Positions 24,975 through 32,057 of a stretch of DNA of 64,000 bases are shown here, in pieces (within the stretch, counting starts at the first letter, position 1; each line of letters opens with the position of its first letter). The DNA is from JACVRW01 sp963835705 (lineage in GTDB: Bacteria; Actinomycetota; Thermoleophilia; Solirubrobacterales; Thermoleophilaceae): NCBI GenBank assembly GCA_963835705.1, contig CAWIGR010000015.1, positions 1 through 64,000 of the forward strand, in the 5' to 3' direction. Made by a program: the position numbers and the translations under genes. The notes beneath the pieces are model-generated. The model did no database searches. It was not told the origin of the DNA and worked only from the letters and a program-made list of their open reading frames with translations.

Positions 24975-25012
24975 CATTGACAACAATGAGTTCAATCGAT
25001 ATAGATGGATAG
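24975..25012 (+). promoter_or_regulatory. arsR promoter with operator
   Basis: TTGACA (24977-24982), a 17-base spacer and TATAGA (25000-25005) form a near-consensus promoter. Its expected start point is at or next to the arsR ATG (25013), giving a leaderless message. The perfect inverted repeat CATTG-ACAA-CAATG (24975-24988) covers the -35 box and is a likely ArsR operator. Confidence 0.65.
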
Positions 25013-25366
25013 ATGGCTGTCGATCTGGAGCTGGCGCCGAAGCAGAAGCGCCCTGCCGGCGAGCCGTGCTGCGAGCCCGTCGTGTACCCCGACGTCGAGC
25101 GCGAGCACGCGAGCCGGATGGCCGAGGTTGCCAAGGCGCTCGGCGACCCGGTCCGCCTTCAGCTCGTCGACGTGCTTAGAAAGCACGCCGGCAAGGTCTG
25201 CGTGTGTGAGCTGGTGCCGCTGTTTGACATCTCCCAGCCGACGCTGTCGCACCACCTAAAGAAGCTGCGCCAGGCCGGCGTCGTCGACTCCGAGCGGCGC
25301 GGCCTCTGGGCCTACTACTACGTCAATCCCCAAGCGCTGGAGGAGCTGTCTGCATGGCTGAGCTGA
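25013..25366 (+). CDS. arsR: ArsR/SmtB-family arsenic-responsive repressor
   Basis: This 117-residue winged-helix protein has VAKALGDPVRLQLVDVLRKH, KVCVCELVPLFDISQPTLSH and HLKKLRQAGVVDSERRGLWA. The CVCEL pair corresponds to the arsenite-sensing cysteines at the start of the recognition-helix region, and EPCCEP near the N-terminus may add ligands. Arsenite binding should release it from the promoter. The last 13 bases overlap the start of arsM, so both are co-translated. The ATG at 25013 sits directly downstream of a -10 box. Confidence 0.92.
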   Translation: MAVDLELAPKQKRPAGEPCCEPVVYPDVEREHASRMAEVAKALGDPVRLQLVDVLRKHAGKVCVCELVPLFDISQPTLSHHLKKLRQAGVVDSERRGLWAYYYVNPQALEELSAWLS

Positions 25367-26150
25367 CCGACACCGACATCCGCGAGCAGGTGCGCGAGCG
25401 CTACGCCGCCGCCGCAACCGCCGTCGCTGAGAATACGGGTGCCGGCTGCTGCGGAGCCCCGGCCGCGATCGCCGGCTGCGGGCCCGACATCAGCTCGACC
25501 GACAAGCACGGCAACGAGGTGTTCGGCGTCACCCTGTATGAGGGCGAGGGCGACGCCGCCCCCAAGGCGGCCGTCGAGGCGTCGCTCGGCTGCGGCGTGC
25601 CGACGGCTGTGGCGGACCTCCACGAGGGGGAGACGGTGCTCGATCTCGGCTCGGGCGCCGGCGCGGACGTGCTGATCTCCGCCCGCCGCGTAGGTGAGAC
25701 CGGCAAGGCGATCGGGCTGGACATGACCGACGAGATGCTCGACCTCGCCCGCGCCAACGCCGTCGAGGCAGGGCGTCGCGAACGCCGAGTTCGTCAAGGG
25801 GTACTTGGAGGAGATCCCGCTCCCCGACGCCTCCGTCGACGTGGTGATCTCGAACTGCGTGATCAACCTGGCAGCCGACAAGCGCAAGGTGCTCGCCGAG
25901 GCTGCCAGGGTGCTGCGTCCCGGCGGGCGCTTCGCGATCTCGGACGTGATCGCCGACCCCGACATGGACAAAGCCACCCGCGAGGACATGCAGCAGTGGA
26001 CCGGCTGCGTCGCGGGCGCGCTCACCCGCGGCCGAGTTCGAGGCGATGCTGGCCGACGAGGGCCTCGCGGACATCGACATCCGCGAGACCCACCGAGTGC
26101 ACGAGCACGCCGGCTCGGCCATCGTGCGCGCCCGCAAGCCCGGTCGATGA
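25354..26150 (+). pseudogene. arsM: Arsenite S-adenosylmethionine methyltransferase with two +1 frameshifts
   Basis: The enzyme begins MAELTDTDIREQVRERYAAA and has GAGCCGAPA, the SAM-binding VLDLGSGAGADVLISARRVG, EASLGCG, then SNCVINLAADKRKVLAEAAR and WTGCVAGALTR. These keep the arsenic-binding cysteines of ArsM. An extra G at 25771-25773 and another at about 26031-26033 shift the frame twice. Deleting each restores a normal 265-residue protein ending ARKPGR. It would methylate arsenite to volatile or less toxic forms. Two identical-type insertions may be sequence errors, so the gene may be intact in the cell. Confidence 0.85.
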
Positions 26151-26210
26151 CCGACGGCGATGCGGGAGTAGTCCACTGCCGCTGAGCGAAGGGCTTGCGT
26201 TCTCGATGCG

Positions 26211-26248
26211 GATGCTATTTAATAGCATCGTTAATTAACGGGCCCGTT
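26211..26248. promoter_or_regulatory. Three adjoining perfect palindromes upstream of an ArsR-type gene
   Basis: GATGCTATTTAATAGCATC (26211-26229), GTTAATTAAC (26230-26239) and AACGGGCCCGTT (26237-26248) lie end to end, the last two sharing three bases, immediately before the GTG at 26251. The first two are strikingly AT-rich for this genome. They probably form the operator and promoter of the regulator-effector pair. Confidence 0.6.
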
Positions 26249-26250
26249 AC

Positions 26251-26589
26251 GTGCGCACCACCACCGACCAGTTAGATCTCACCTTCGCCGCCTTGGCCGA
26301 TCCCACGCGCCGCTCGATCCTCACCCGGCTGGCCGAAGGGGAGGCGACGGTGAACGAGCTGGCGGAGCCGTTCTCGGTGAGCCTGCCGGCGATCTCGCGC
26401 CACCTCAAGGTGCTCGAGCGCGCGGGGCTGATCGTCCGCAGCCGGGAGGCCCAGTGGCGGCCGAGCCGGCTGCAGGCCGACCCGCTCGACGAGGCGGTGG
26501 AGTGGATGCAGTCCCGCAAGCGGACGTGGGAGGCCCGGATGGACCGACTCGACGCGCACCTGCGCCGGAAAGGACAGCGAGATGAGTGA
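26251..26589 (+). CDS. ArsR-family winged-helix regulator paired with SRPBCC protein
   Basis: This 112-residue protein has LTFAALADPTRRSILTRLAE, ATVNELAEPFSVSLPAISRH and LKVLERAGLIVRSREAQWRP, the SdpR-like branch of ArsR regulators. It lacks metal-sensing cysteines. The C-terminal ARMDRLDAHLRRK is a typical dimer helix. The GTG at 26251 follows the palindrome block. It overlaps the SRPBCC gene by eight bases, the usual two-gene unit in which the regulator represses its own operon. Confidence 0.88.
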   Translation: MRTTTDQLDLTFAALADPTRRSILTRLAEGEATVNELAEPFSVSLPAISRHLKVLERAGLIVRSREAQWRPSRLQADPLDEAVEWMQSRKRTWEARMDRLDAHLRRKGQRDE

Positions 26590-27043
26590 CTCGACCCCCG
26601 TGGCCGCCGATCGGGAGGTGCTGATCACGCGCATCTTCGACGCGCCGCGCGAGCTGGTGTTCAAGGCCTGGACCGACCCCGACGAGGTGGCGGTGTGGTA
26701 CGGCCCGGAGCACTTCGACACGCCGCGCGAGCGAATCCGCATCGACCTGCGCGTGGGTGGGCGCTACGAGCTCACCATGGTCCAGCCCGACGGCCGCGAG
26801 TTCGCGATCGGCTACGACATCGTCGAGCTCGTGGAGCCGGAGCTGATCGTCCTGCGCTCGGACTCGATGCCGGAGATGGGCATGCCAGAGCCCACGGTCA
26901 CGCGCGTCGAGCTCCACGACCACGGCGACAAGACGCGGATGACGCTCAGCGACGGGCCCTACCCGCCCGAGGCCCGCGGACACGCCGAGGCCGGCTGGAG
27001 CACCGCCTTCGACAAGCTCGCGACGCTGGTCGCCGGCTGGTAA
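26582..27043 (+). CDS. SRPBCC (AHSA1-like) protein
   Basis: This 153-residue protein has the AHSA1/START-like features ITRIFDAPRELVFKAWTDPD, EVAVWYGPEHF, DLRVGGRYELTMVQPDG and a C-terminal GWSTAFDKLATLVAGW helix closing the hydrophobic pocket. Members bind lipophilic ligands; actual ligands are rarely known. It is co-translated with the ArsR-type regulator, so the pair may sense and bind the same compound. Full length for the family. Confidence 0.88.
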   Translation: MSDSTPVAADREVLITRIFDAPRELVFKAWTDPDEVAVWYGPEHFDTPRERIRIDLRVGGRYELTMVQPDGREFAIGYDIVELVEPELIVLRSDSMPEMGMPEPTVTRVELHDHGDKTRMTLSDGPYPPEARGHAEAGWSTAFDKLATLVAGW

Positions 27044-27059
27044 GCGCCCGAGCGGGCGC
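27044..27059. terminator. Hairpin between convergent genes
   Basis: GCGCCC-GAGC-GGGCGC begins directly after the stop codon of the SRPBCC gene and is followed by TCTCC. It is a compact terminator-like hairpin between two converging genes, without a long T run. Confidence 0.45.
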
Positions 27060-27083
27060 TCTCCGCGGCCGCCCGCCGCCGGT

Positions 27084-27599
27084 TCAGTCGCGGGTGGTGA
27101 GCGAGTCGATCGCGACGGTGATCGCGAGGATGAGCGGAACGTCCTCGCTCGCCGCGACGTCGACGCCGTACGCGTCCCGCACGCGGAACCACTTCTTGGA
27201 GATCGTCGCGACCGTGTCGCCGTCGCGCTCGATCTCGTACTCGTGGTCCACGACGTTCCCCTTCGCCTTCATGTCGGCGCCGTGCTCGACGTCGATGGCG
27301 AAGCGATCACGGATCCCGACCAGCGCCTTGTGCACCGTCGCGGCGGTGTCGCCGCCGCGCTCGATCGCGATCCTGTCGCGGATGCTGAGCTTGCGCTCCT
27401 GGATCCGCGCCACCTCGTCTCCCGAGGCGTTCTCGAGGATGAAGGTCTGTCGTACGCGAACCGCCTTGCCGTTGACCTTGTAGGCCCGTTCGCCTTCACC
27501 GTTCTCGATCCAGAAGTCGTCGCCGATCGCCATCAGCTTCTCGCGCATGAGAAACCGCTGTCCGACCGGCTCGTCGTTGCCACGCCGCAGGAAACCCAT
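27084..27599 (-). CDS. LURP-one-related (LOR) family protein
   Basis: This 171-residue protein starts MGFLRRGNDEPVGQRFLMRE. It shows repeated beta-strand units with GDDFWIENGEGERAYKVNGK, AVRVRQTFILENASGDEVAR, IQERKLSIRDRIAIER and YEIERDGDTVATISKKWFRV. This is the LOR/phospholipid scramblase-like beta-barrel with a buried C-terminal helix (VPLILAITVAIDSLT). Members occur widely and their bacterial function is unknown. The ATG at 27599 is chosen because the barrel starts there. It is divergent from the AraC-type gene. Confidence 0.85.
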   Translation of the reverse strand: MGFLRRGNDEPVGQRFLMREKLMAIGDDFWIENGEGERAYKVNGKAVRVRQTFILENASGDEVARIQERKLSIRDRIAIERGGDTAATVHKALVGIRDRFAIDVEHGADMKAKGNVVDHEYEIERDGDTVATISKKWFRVRDAYGVDVAASEDVPLILAITVAIDSLTTRD

Positions 27600-27679
27600 G
27601 GCCCAACCATATGCGCTCCAGCTCGACCGCCCGCCGGGCGGCGGCGCGCGGCCGCCAGAATGCCTGACCGAGGTCCAGC

Positions 27680-28105
27680 TTGAGCCGAGCCGTCGAGGAG
27701 TCCAACCGCCGCATGCTGCGTGCCCGCGACGCGATGGACCGCGACTACGCGAAGCCGCTCGACGTCCCGACACTGGCGCGAATCGCCTACGTCTCGGAGG
27801 CGCACTTCATCCGCGTCTTTCGCGCCACCTTCGGCGAGACGCCGCATCGCTACCTGCAGCGCCGCCGCGTCGAGCGGGCGATGTTCCTGCTCCGGGAGAC
27901 CGACCGCAGCGTGACGGAGATCTGCTTCGACGTGGGCTTCACGAGCCTGGGCACGTTCAGCCGCACCTTCACCGACATCGTGGGCGAGCCGCCGACGTCG
28001 TATCGGGGGCGCGCGGCCGACCTCAGAGCCGTCCCGGCCTGCTTCATGAAGGCCTGGACGAGACCGAGCAGTTTTGGAGAAGCCAGGCCGCGGCGCGAGG
28101 GCTAG
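27680..28105 (+). CDS. AraC-family regulator, HTH-only
   Basis: This 141-residue protein consists of two helix-turn-helix units: LDVPTLARIAYVSEAHFIRV followed by FRATFGETPHRYLQRRRVER, and SVTEICFDVGFTSLGTFSRT followed by FTDIVGEPPTSYR. There is no separate ligand domain, unlike classical AraC. The TTG start at 27680 has GAGG five bases upstream. It stands ten bases before a glyoxalase-fold gene, an arrangement in which the regulator usually controls that gene. Confidence 0.88.
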   Translation: MSRAVEESNRRMLRARDAMDRDYAKPLDVPTLARIAYVSEAHFIRVFRATFGETPHRYLQRRRVERAMFLLRETDRSVTEICFDVGFTSLGTFSRTFTDIVGEPPTSYRGRAADLRAVPACFMKAWTRPSSFGEARPRREG

Positions 28106-28115
28106 CCTCGCTCTC

Positions 28116-28571
28116 ATGGCGAACAAGATCACTCATACGCAGGTGTACGTGCTCGACCAGGACGAGGCGCTCGACTTCTACGTCGGGAAGCTCGGCTTCG
28201 AGGTCAACACCGACGCCGACCTCGGCTTCATGCGCTGGCTGACCGTCAACTTTCCCGGCCAGCCCGACCGTCAGCTGCTGCTCGAGAAGCCCGGCCCGCC
28301 GGCCCATGACGAGGCGACCGCCGAGCAGGTCCGCGAGCTGGTCACGAAGGGCGCGATGGGCATGGCGGGCATCATCGCGGTCGACGACGTGCACAAGACC
28401 TACGAGGAGCTCGTGGCGCAGGGAGTCGAGTTCACCGAGGAGCCGACCGAGCGCTTCTACGGCACCGACTGCGGGCTGCGCGATCCGTTCGGCAACCCCA
28501 TCCGCATCGGCACTCCCAAGGAGGGCCCGATCGAGGTCCCCGAGAACGTCGCCTCGAATGACTGGTCCTGA
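28116..28571 (+). CDS. VOC-superfamily (glyoxalase-like) protein
   Basis: This 151-residue protein begins MANKITHTQVYVLDQDEALD and has FYVGKLGFEVNTDADLGFM, then RWLTVNFPGQPDRQLLLEKP. It ends with CGLRDPFGNPIRIG, the classic DPxGNxxxI closing motif. Two beta-alpha-beta-beta-beta modules are visible. VOC proteins act as dioxygenases, isomerases or resistance binders, and the substrate here is open. It follows the AraC-type regulator by ten bases and is probably its target. Confidence 0.88.
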   Translation: MANKITHTQVYVLDQDEALDFYVGKLGFEVNTDADLGFMRWLTVNFPGQPDRQLLLEKPGPPAHDEATAEQVRELVTKGAMGMAGIIAVDDVHKTYEELVAQGVEFTEEPTERFYGTDCGLRDPFGNPIRIGTPKEGPIEVPENVASNDWS

Positions 28572-28685
28572 CCCGAGCTGACCCGGCCCAGGCGGTGGCC
28601 CGCATCTGGCCAACCTGCGCGGCGTGTTCGTACGCGGCGAGGGTGACCTCATCGAGGCCTTCGCCCCGCCCTACGGTCCCCCGGC

Positions 28686-29732
28686 TCAGGCCGTCGTCGA
28701 CGCGGCGTTCAGCGCCACCGGCTGACCTGCGCCGGCACCCGTGCGACGAAAGCGCCGCGGGGGTCGGGCACCGGAGTCGAGCACGTCCTGGCCGTAACGC
28801 TCCTGCACCCAGCCGGGCTGGTAGACGGTGTCGAGGTAGCGCTCGCCGAGATCCGGGGCGATCGCCACCGCGGTGAGGCCGGGGGCGCGGTGCTCGGCCA
28901 GCCAGTCCATCGCGCCGCTGACCACGGTGCCGGTGGAGCCACCGAACAGGAATCCGCGCCTGGCCAGGCGATGGCAGGCCCGGATCGTGTCGGGCTCCTC
29001 GACCATCAGCACCTCGTCCACGTACTCCTCGTCGAGCAGCGGCGGGCGGACGCTCGTGCCCAGGCCGGGGATCATCCGGCGGCGCGACGGACCACCGAAG
29101 GTCACCGAGCCGACGGTGTCCACCGCCACGATCCGCACCGGGCGGTGCCATTCGCGCAGGTAGCGCGCGCAGCCCATCAGCGTCCCGGTGGTGCCGGCCC
29201 CGACGAACAGCACGTCGAGTTGCGGGAACTGACGCACGATCGCCGGCGCCGTCCTGCGGTAGTGCGCCTGCCAGTTGCCCGGGTTGCCGTACTGGTTGAG
29301 CCACACGTAGCGGTCGTCCGACGCGCACAGTCTTCGGACGTACTCGATCCGCGCCCCGAGGAGGCCGCCGGGAGCATCCGCCGCGGCGACCGAGATCACG
29401 TGCACCTTCGCGCCGAGCGCCTCCATCATGCGCCTGGTGGACGGGTTGCAGCGCGAGTCGGTCACGCAGAGGAAGCGGTAGCCCTTGCTGGCCGCGATCA
29501 TGCTCAGGGCCACGCCCAGGTTTCCGGACGAGGACTCGACCAGGATCGATCCCGGGGTCAGCCTTCCGTCCCGTTCGGCGGCCTCCACCATCTCGGTCGC
29601 GGCCTTCAGCTTGATCGAGCCGGCGAAGTTGAAGCCCTCGCACTTCAGGAAGAGCGACTGCCCGAAGGCCGGCTCGAGGTCGAGGTAGAGCTCGTCCTCG
29701 TTGAAGTCCTGGGGAACGGTGATTATCGCCAT
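28686..29732 (-). CDS. SbnA/cysteine synthase-like PLP enzyme
   Basis: This 348-residue fold-type II PLP enzyme has the cofactor lysine in FNFAGSIKLKAA (Lys41), the asparagine loop ESSSGNLGVALSMIAAS, and the phosphate-binding loop VGAGTTGTLMG. FLFGGSTGTVVSGAMDWL lies near the end. Within the family it resembles SbnA-type enzymes that make diaminopropionate precursors (N-(2-amino-2-carboxyethyl)-glutamate) and not housekeeping CysK, mainly by the FNFAGSIK motif and its neighbours. The ATG at 29732 is 10 bases after the natural end of the carrier-protein gene. Together with the PPTase it suggests an amino-acid-derived product on a carrier protein. Confidence 0.8.
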   Translation of the reverse strand: MAIITVPQDFNEDELYLDLEPAFGQSLFLKCEGFNFAGSIKLKAATEMVEAAERDGRLTPGSILVESSSGNLGVALSMIAASKGYRFLCVTDSRCNPSTRRMMEALGAKVHVISVAAADAPGGLLGARIEYVRRLCASDDRYVWLNQYGNPGNWQAHYRRTAPAIVRQFPQLDVLFVGAGTTGTLMGCARYLREWHRPVRIVAVDTVGSVTFGGPSRRRMIPGLGTSVRPPLLDEEYVDEVLMVEEPDTIRACHRLARRGFLFGGSTGTVVSGAMDWLAEHRAPGLTAVAIAPDLGERYLDTVYQPGWVQERYGQDVLDSGARPPRRFRRTGAGAGQPVALNAASTTA

Positions 29733-29742
29733 GACGGCCTCG

Positions 29743-30940
29743 TCATCCGTGCCGGCGCAGCTCGTGGAAGAAATCGTCGACGACGAACAGCTGGCCTGCG
29801 GCGCCGAGCTCGTCGTAGGGCCGGGACCTCGGCGACCAGCACAGCCAAGCCGCCGATCGCGAGCGGCAGGGTCAGGATCAGGAGGCGCAGAAGCTGCAAC
29901 ACCGAGTAGACGACGCCCCGGGCGGTGCTGGACCCGGCCGCCTCGAACGCCCGGTAGTCCACCTCGGTCCGCCGCTCCGCCGGGGACCCGTGCCGGCGCT
30001 CGCCGGCGGGCACGGCCTGCCCGGCGTGGAGAGACGAGGTATGGCCGAGCTGGGCACCGTCGCCCATGGAGGTGTCGATGTCGAGCACCGCGGCCTCGCC
30101 CACGACCACGTTCCGCCCGAGCGTGACCGCGCCCGTCTCGATCACTCCGCCCTCCGCTCGGTAGCAGGTGAAGAACGAGTCCTTCCGGATCACCGCGCCG
30201 TCGCCGACCGTGAGGAGGTCGGTGCACACGGGCGTGCGCCGGGAGAGGATCAGGGCGCCCCGCCCTACCTTCGCCCCGAGCGCCCTCAGGTACAGCGCGT
30301 AGACCGGCGTGCCGGCGAACAGGACGAGCGGGTTGCGCTGCACCAGCGTCTTGACGACCCAGAAGCGGAGGTACGCCAGGCTCCAGACGGGGATCCGCTG
30401 CGGCTTCCAGCGGCCGATGAGCATCCACTTCGCCAGGATCGGGACGGCGCACGCGCCCAGGAAGCCGGCGGCGCCGACCAGGACCGAACGCAGGTAGACC
30501 TCGATCGCGCCCGAGCCGGCGGAGATCCACTCGTAGCCCGCCGTGATGACGAGCGCGGCGCCGTAGAAGTACGCAAGCACGACGAGCGCCTGGAGCGCGC
30601 CGCAGACGACGTACCGTGGCGTGCCCGACGGGCCCGGTGGCTCCGGGGCCGGCGCCTCCGCCGGCGCCGGGATGGGCGGCTCGGCAAGGGCGGTCGTGTC
30701 GTCCGCAAGCGAGGCGGCGAGGCCCTCGAGCGTCGGGTGCGCGTAGATGTCCTTCATCGACACGTGCGGGAGGTCGCCGCGCTTCCTGACCCGCGCGCAG
30801 AACTGGGCCATCACCATCGAGTCGGCGCCGAGGTCGTCGAAGAAGTGGCTGTCGGCCGGCACTTCCTCCATGTCCACGAGCTCGGCCAGCACCTCGGCGA
30901 AGGTCTCCTCGGTGGACGGTCCCGCGAGCGTGACCGTCAT
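29743..30940 (-). CDS. Carrier protein fused to Pls-type membrane/beta-helix domain (frameshift near the end)
   Basis: Residues 1-75 are a peptidyl carrier domain with FFDDLGADSMVMAQFCARVR, where the Ser takes phosphopantetheine, and VSMKDIYAHPTLEGLAASL. A Pro/Ala linker follows, then about four membrane helices with RWKPQRIPVWSLAYLRFWVV. Next is a left-handed beta-helix with LGAKVGRGALILSRRTPVCT and TLGRNVVVGEAAVLDIDTSM. This equals the C-terminal half of poly-lysine-synthetase-like (Pls/PosA) NRPSs, but there is no adenylation domain. Near 29820 an extra C moves the ending to DELGAAGQLFVVDDFFHEL and a stop at 29743. It is coupled by ATGA to the PPTase gene. Confidence 0.75.
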
Positions 30941-31572
30941 GGCAGCACCGAGGTCGCGGCGACCACCAGGCCGCGACCGACCACCCACCGCCCGCTGAAG
31001 TCCTCGAACCGGGGGGCCGGGACGTTCAGGCGGGCCTGGAACGTGCCGTCGGAGTGCAACGTCGTCGTCACGTCGGCGAAGTCCAGCCACCGCCGCGTCA
31101 GCGGGAACCAGGCCTTGTAGACCGCCTCCTTGGCGCAGAACAGGATGCGATCCCAGTGCAGGCCGGCGGACGCGCCGGCCAGGGAGCGCAGCCGCGCGCG
31201 TTCCTCGTCCCGCAGGACGAGCCCGAGCGCCTCGTCCGGGAGCGGGGCGTGGGGTTCGGCGTCGATTCCCAGGCCGGCCAGCTCGCCGGATCGCGCCACC
31301 GCGGCGGCGCGGTAGCCCGCGCAATGGGTCATGCTCCCGACCACGCCCAGTGGCCATCGCGGCGCGCGATCCCGGTCCGGAAGGATCGGCACGGCCGGCA
31401 CCTCGAGCTGGCGCAGCGCCATGCGGGCGCAGTGCCGGACCGTGCCGAACTCGCGGCGTCGCTCCGGCACGGCGCCCGCGACCGCCGCGGCCTCGTCGGG
31501 GAACATCGCCGACTCCGGCGCGTCCGAGAACATCTCGGCGCAGGTCGACGCGGGGATCAGTGTCTCGATCAC
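30937..31572 (-). CDS. 4'-phosphopantetheinyl transferase (EntD/Sfp-like)
   Basis: This 211-residue protein has MTHCAGYRAAA, the magnesium-binding GLGIDAEPHAPL (GIDxE), and LFCAKEAVYKAWFPLTRRWL (the FxxKEAxYKAW motif). These define EntD-type transferases, which move phosphopantetheine from CoA to a carrier-protein serine. RREFGTVRHCARMAL at the N-terminus is also typical. The start is GTG at 31572 with GGGGACGG upstream. Its TGA overlaps the ATG of the carrier-protein gene, so it most likely activates that very protein. Confidence 0.9.
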   Translation of the reverse strand: MIETLIPASTCAEMFSDAPESAMFPDEAAAVAGAVPERRREFGTVRHCARMALRQLEVPAVPILPDRDRAPRWPLGVVGSMTHCAGYRAAAVARSGELAGLGIDAEPHAPLPDEALGLVLRDEERARLRSLAGASAGLHWDRILFCAKEAVYKAWFPLTRRWLDFADVTTTLHSDGTFQARLNVPAPRFEDFSGRWVVGRGLVVAATSVLP

Positions 31573-31790
31573 ACTCGGACCGTCCCCGCAGCAGATGAGC
31601 TACTTCTGAGCGATGCGTGAGAATCCCCTCACACCAATGGGTTGTGCGCTCGCGCAGGCTGGGGTACCTTGGAAGAGTCGATCCTCAGCTCGGGTGTCGG
31701 GCGGGGGGTTGTGCCGCAAGCAGTAGGGACGACAGGCCTGAACAGGGCCTCGGCCGGACCTCGCTCAACGCTCACCGAGAGGAGTTGACC

Positions 31791-31988
31791 GTGGATCCGG
31801 TCCGTAGCAGCAGCGTCCCTGGGCACGAGGCGGCCTCGCAGATGGAGGCCGTGCTGCGGATGTTCCGGTCACGGCGCACGCACACCTGCCCCGGCTGCGG
31901 CCGAATGCTGGGGCAGTGGGACGAGGTCGTCCGCATGGTCGATCTCGTGTACCACGAAAGCTGCGCGCAGCAGCGCCTCCAGACCTGA
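31791..31988 (+). CDS. Small zinc-ribbon-like protein
   Basis: This 65-residue protein has a CPGCGRMLGQWDEVVRMVDL segment followed by VYHESCAQQRL, giving a CxxC...HxxC metal site. GAGAGGAG is placed seven bases before the GTG at 31791, which decides this start over a longer frame beginning at 31617. It is likely a small cytoplasmic zinc protein of unknown role. A strong hairpin follows the stop. Confidence 0.7.
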   Translation: MDPVRSSSVPGHEAASQMEAVLRMFRSRRTHTCPGCGRMLGQWDEVVRMVDLVYHESCAQQRLQT

Positions 31989-32010
31989 CCTGGCCGCAGT
32001 TCCCGAACAG

Positions 32011-32042
32011 CGAGCGGGCCGCGTCAACGGGCGGCCCGCTCG
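32011..32042. terminator. Strong hairpin between convergent genes
   Basis: CGAGCGGGCCGC (32011-32022) and GCGGCCCGCTCG (32031-32042) form a perfect 12-bp stem with an 8-base loop between the zinc-ribbon gene and the MMPL gene. It is symmetric and can serve both directions. No T tract is present. Confidence 0.6.
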
Positions 32043-32057
32043 TAATACGGGCGTGGG

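Noticed and set aside
28595..28876. A 93-codon plus-strand ORF after the VOC gene
   Set aside because: It overlaps the end of the PLP enzyme in antisense and has no motif or ribosome site.
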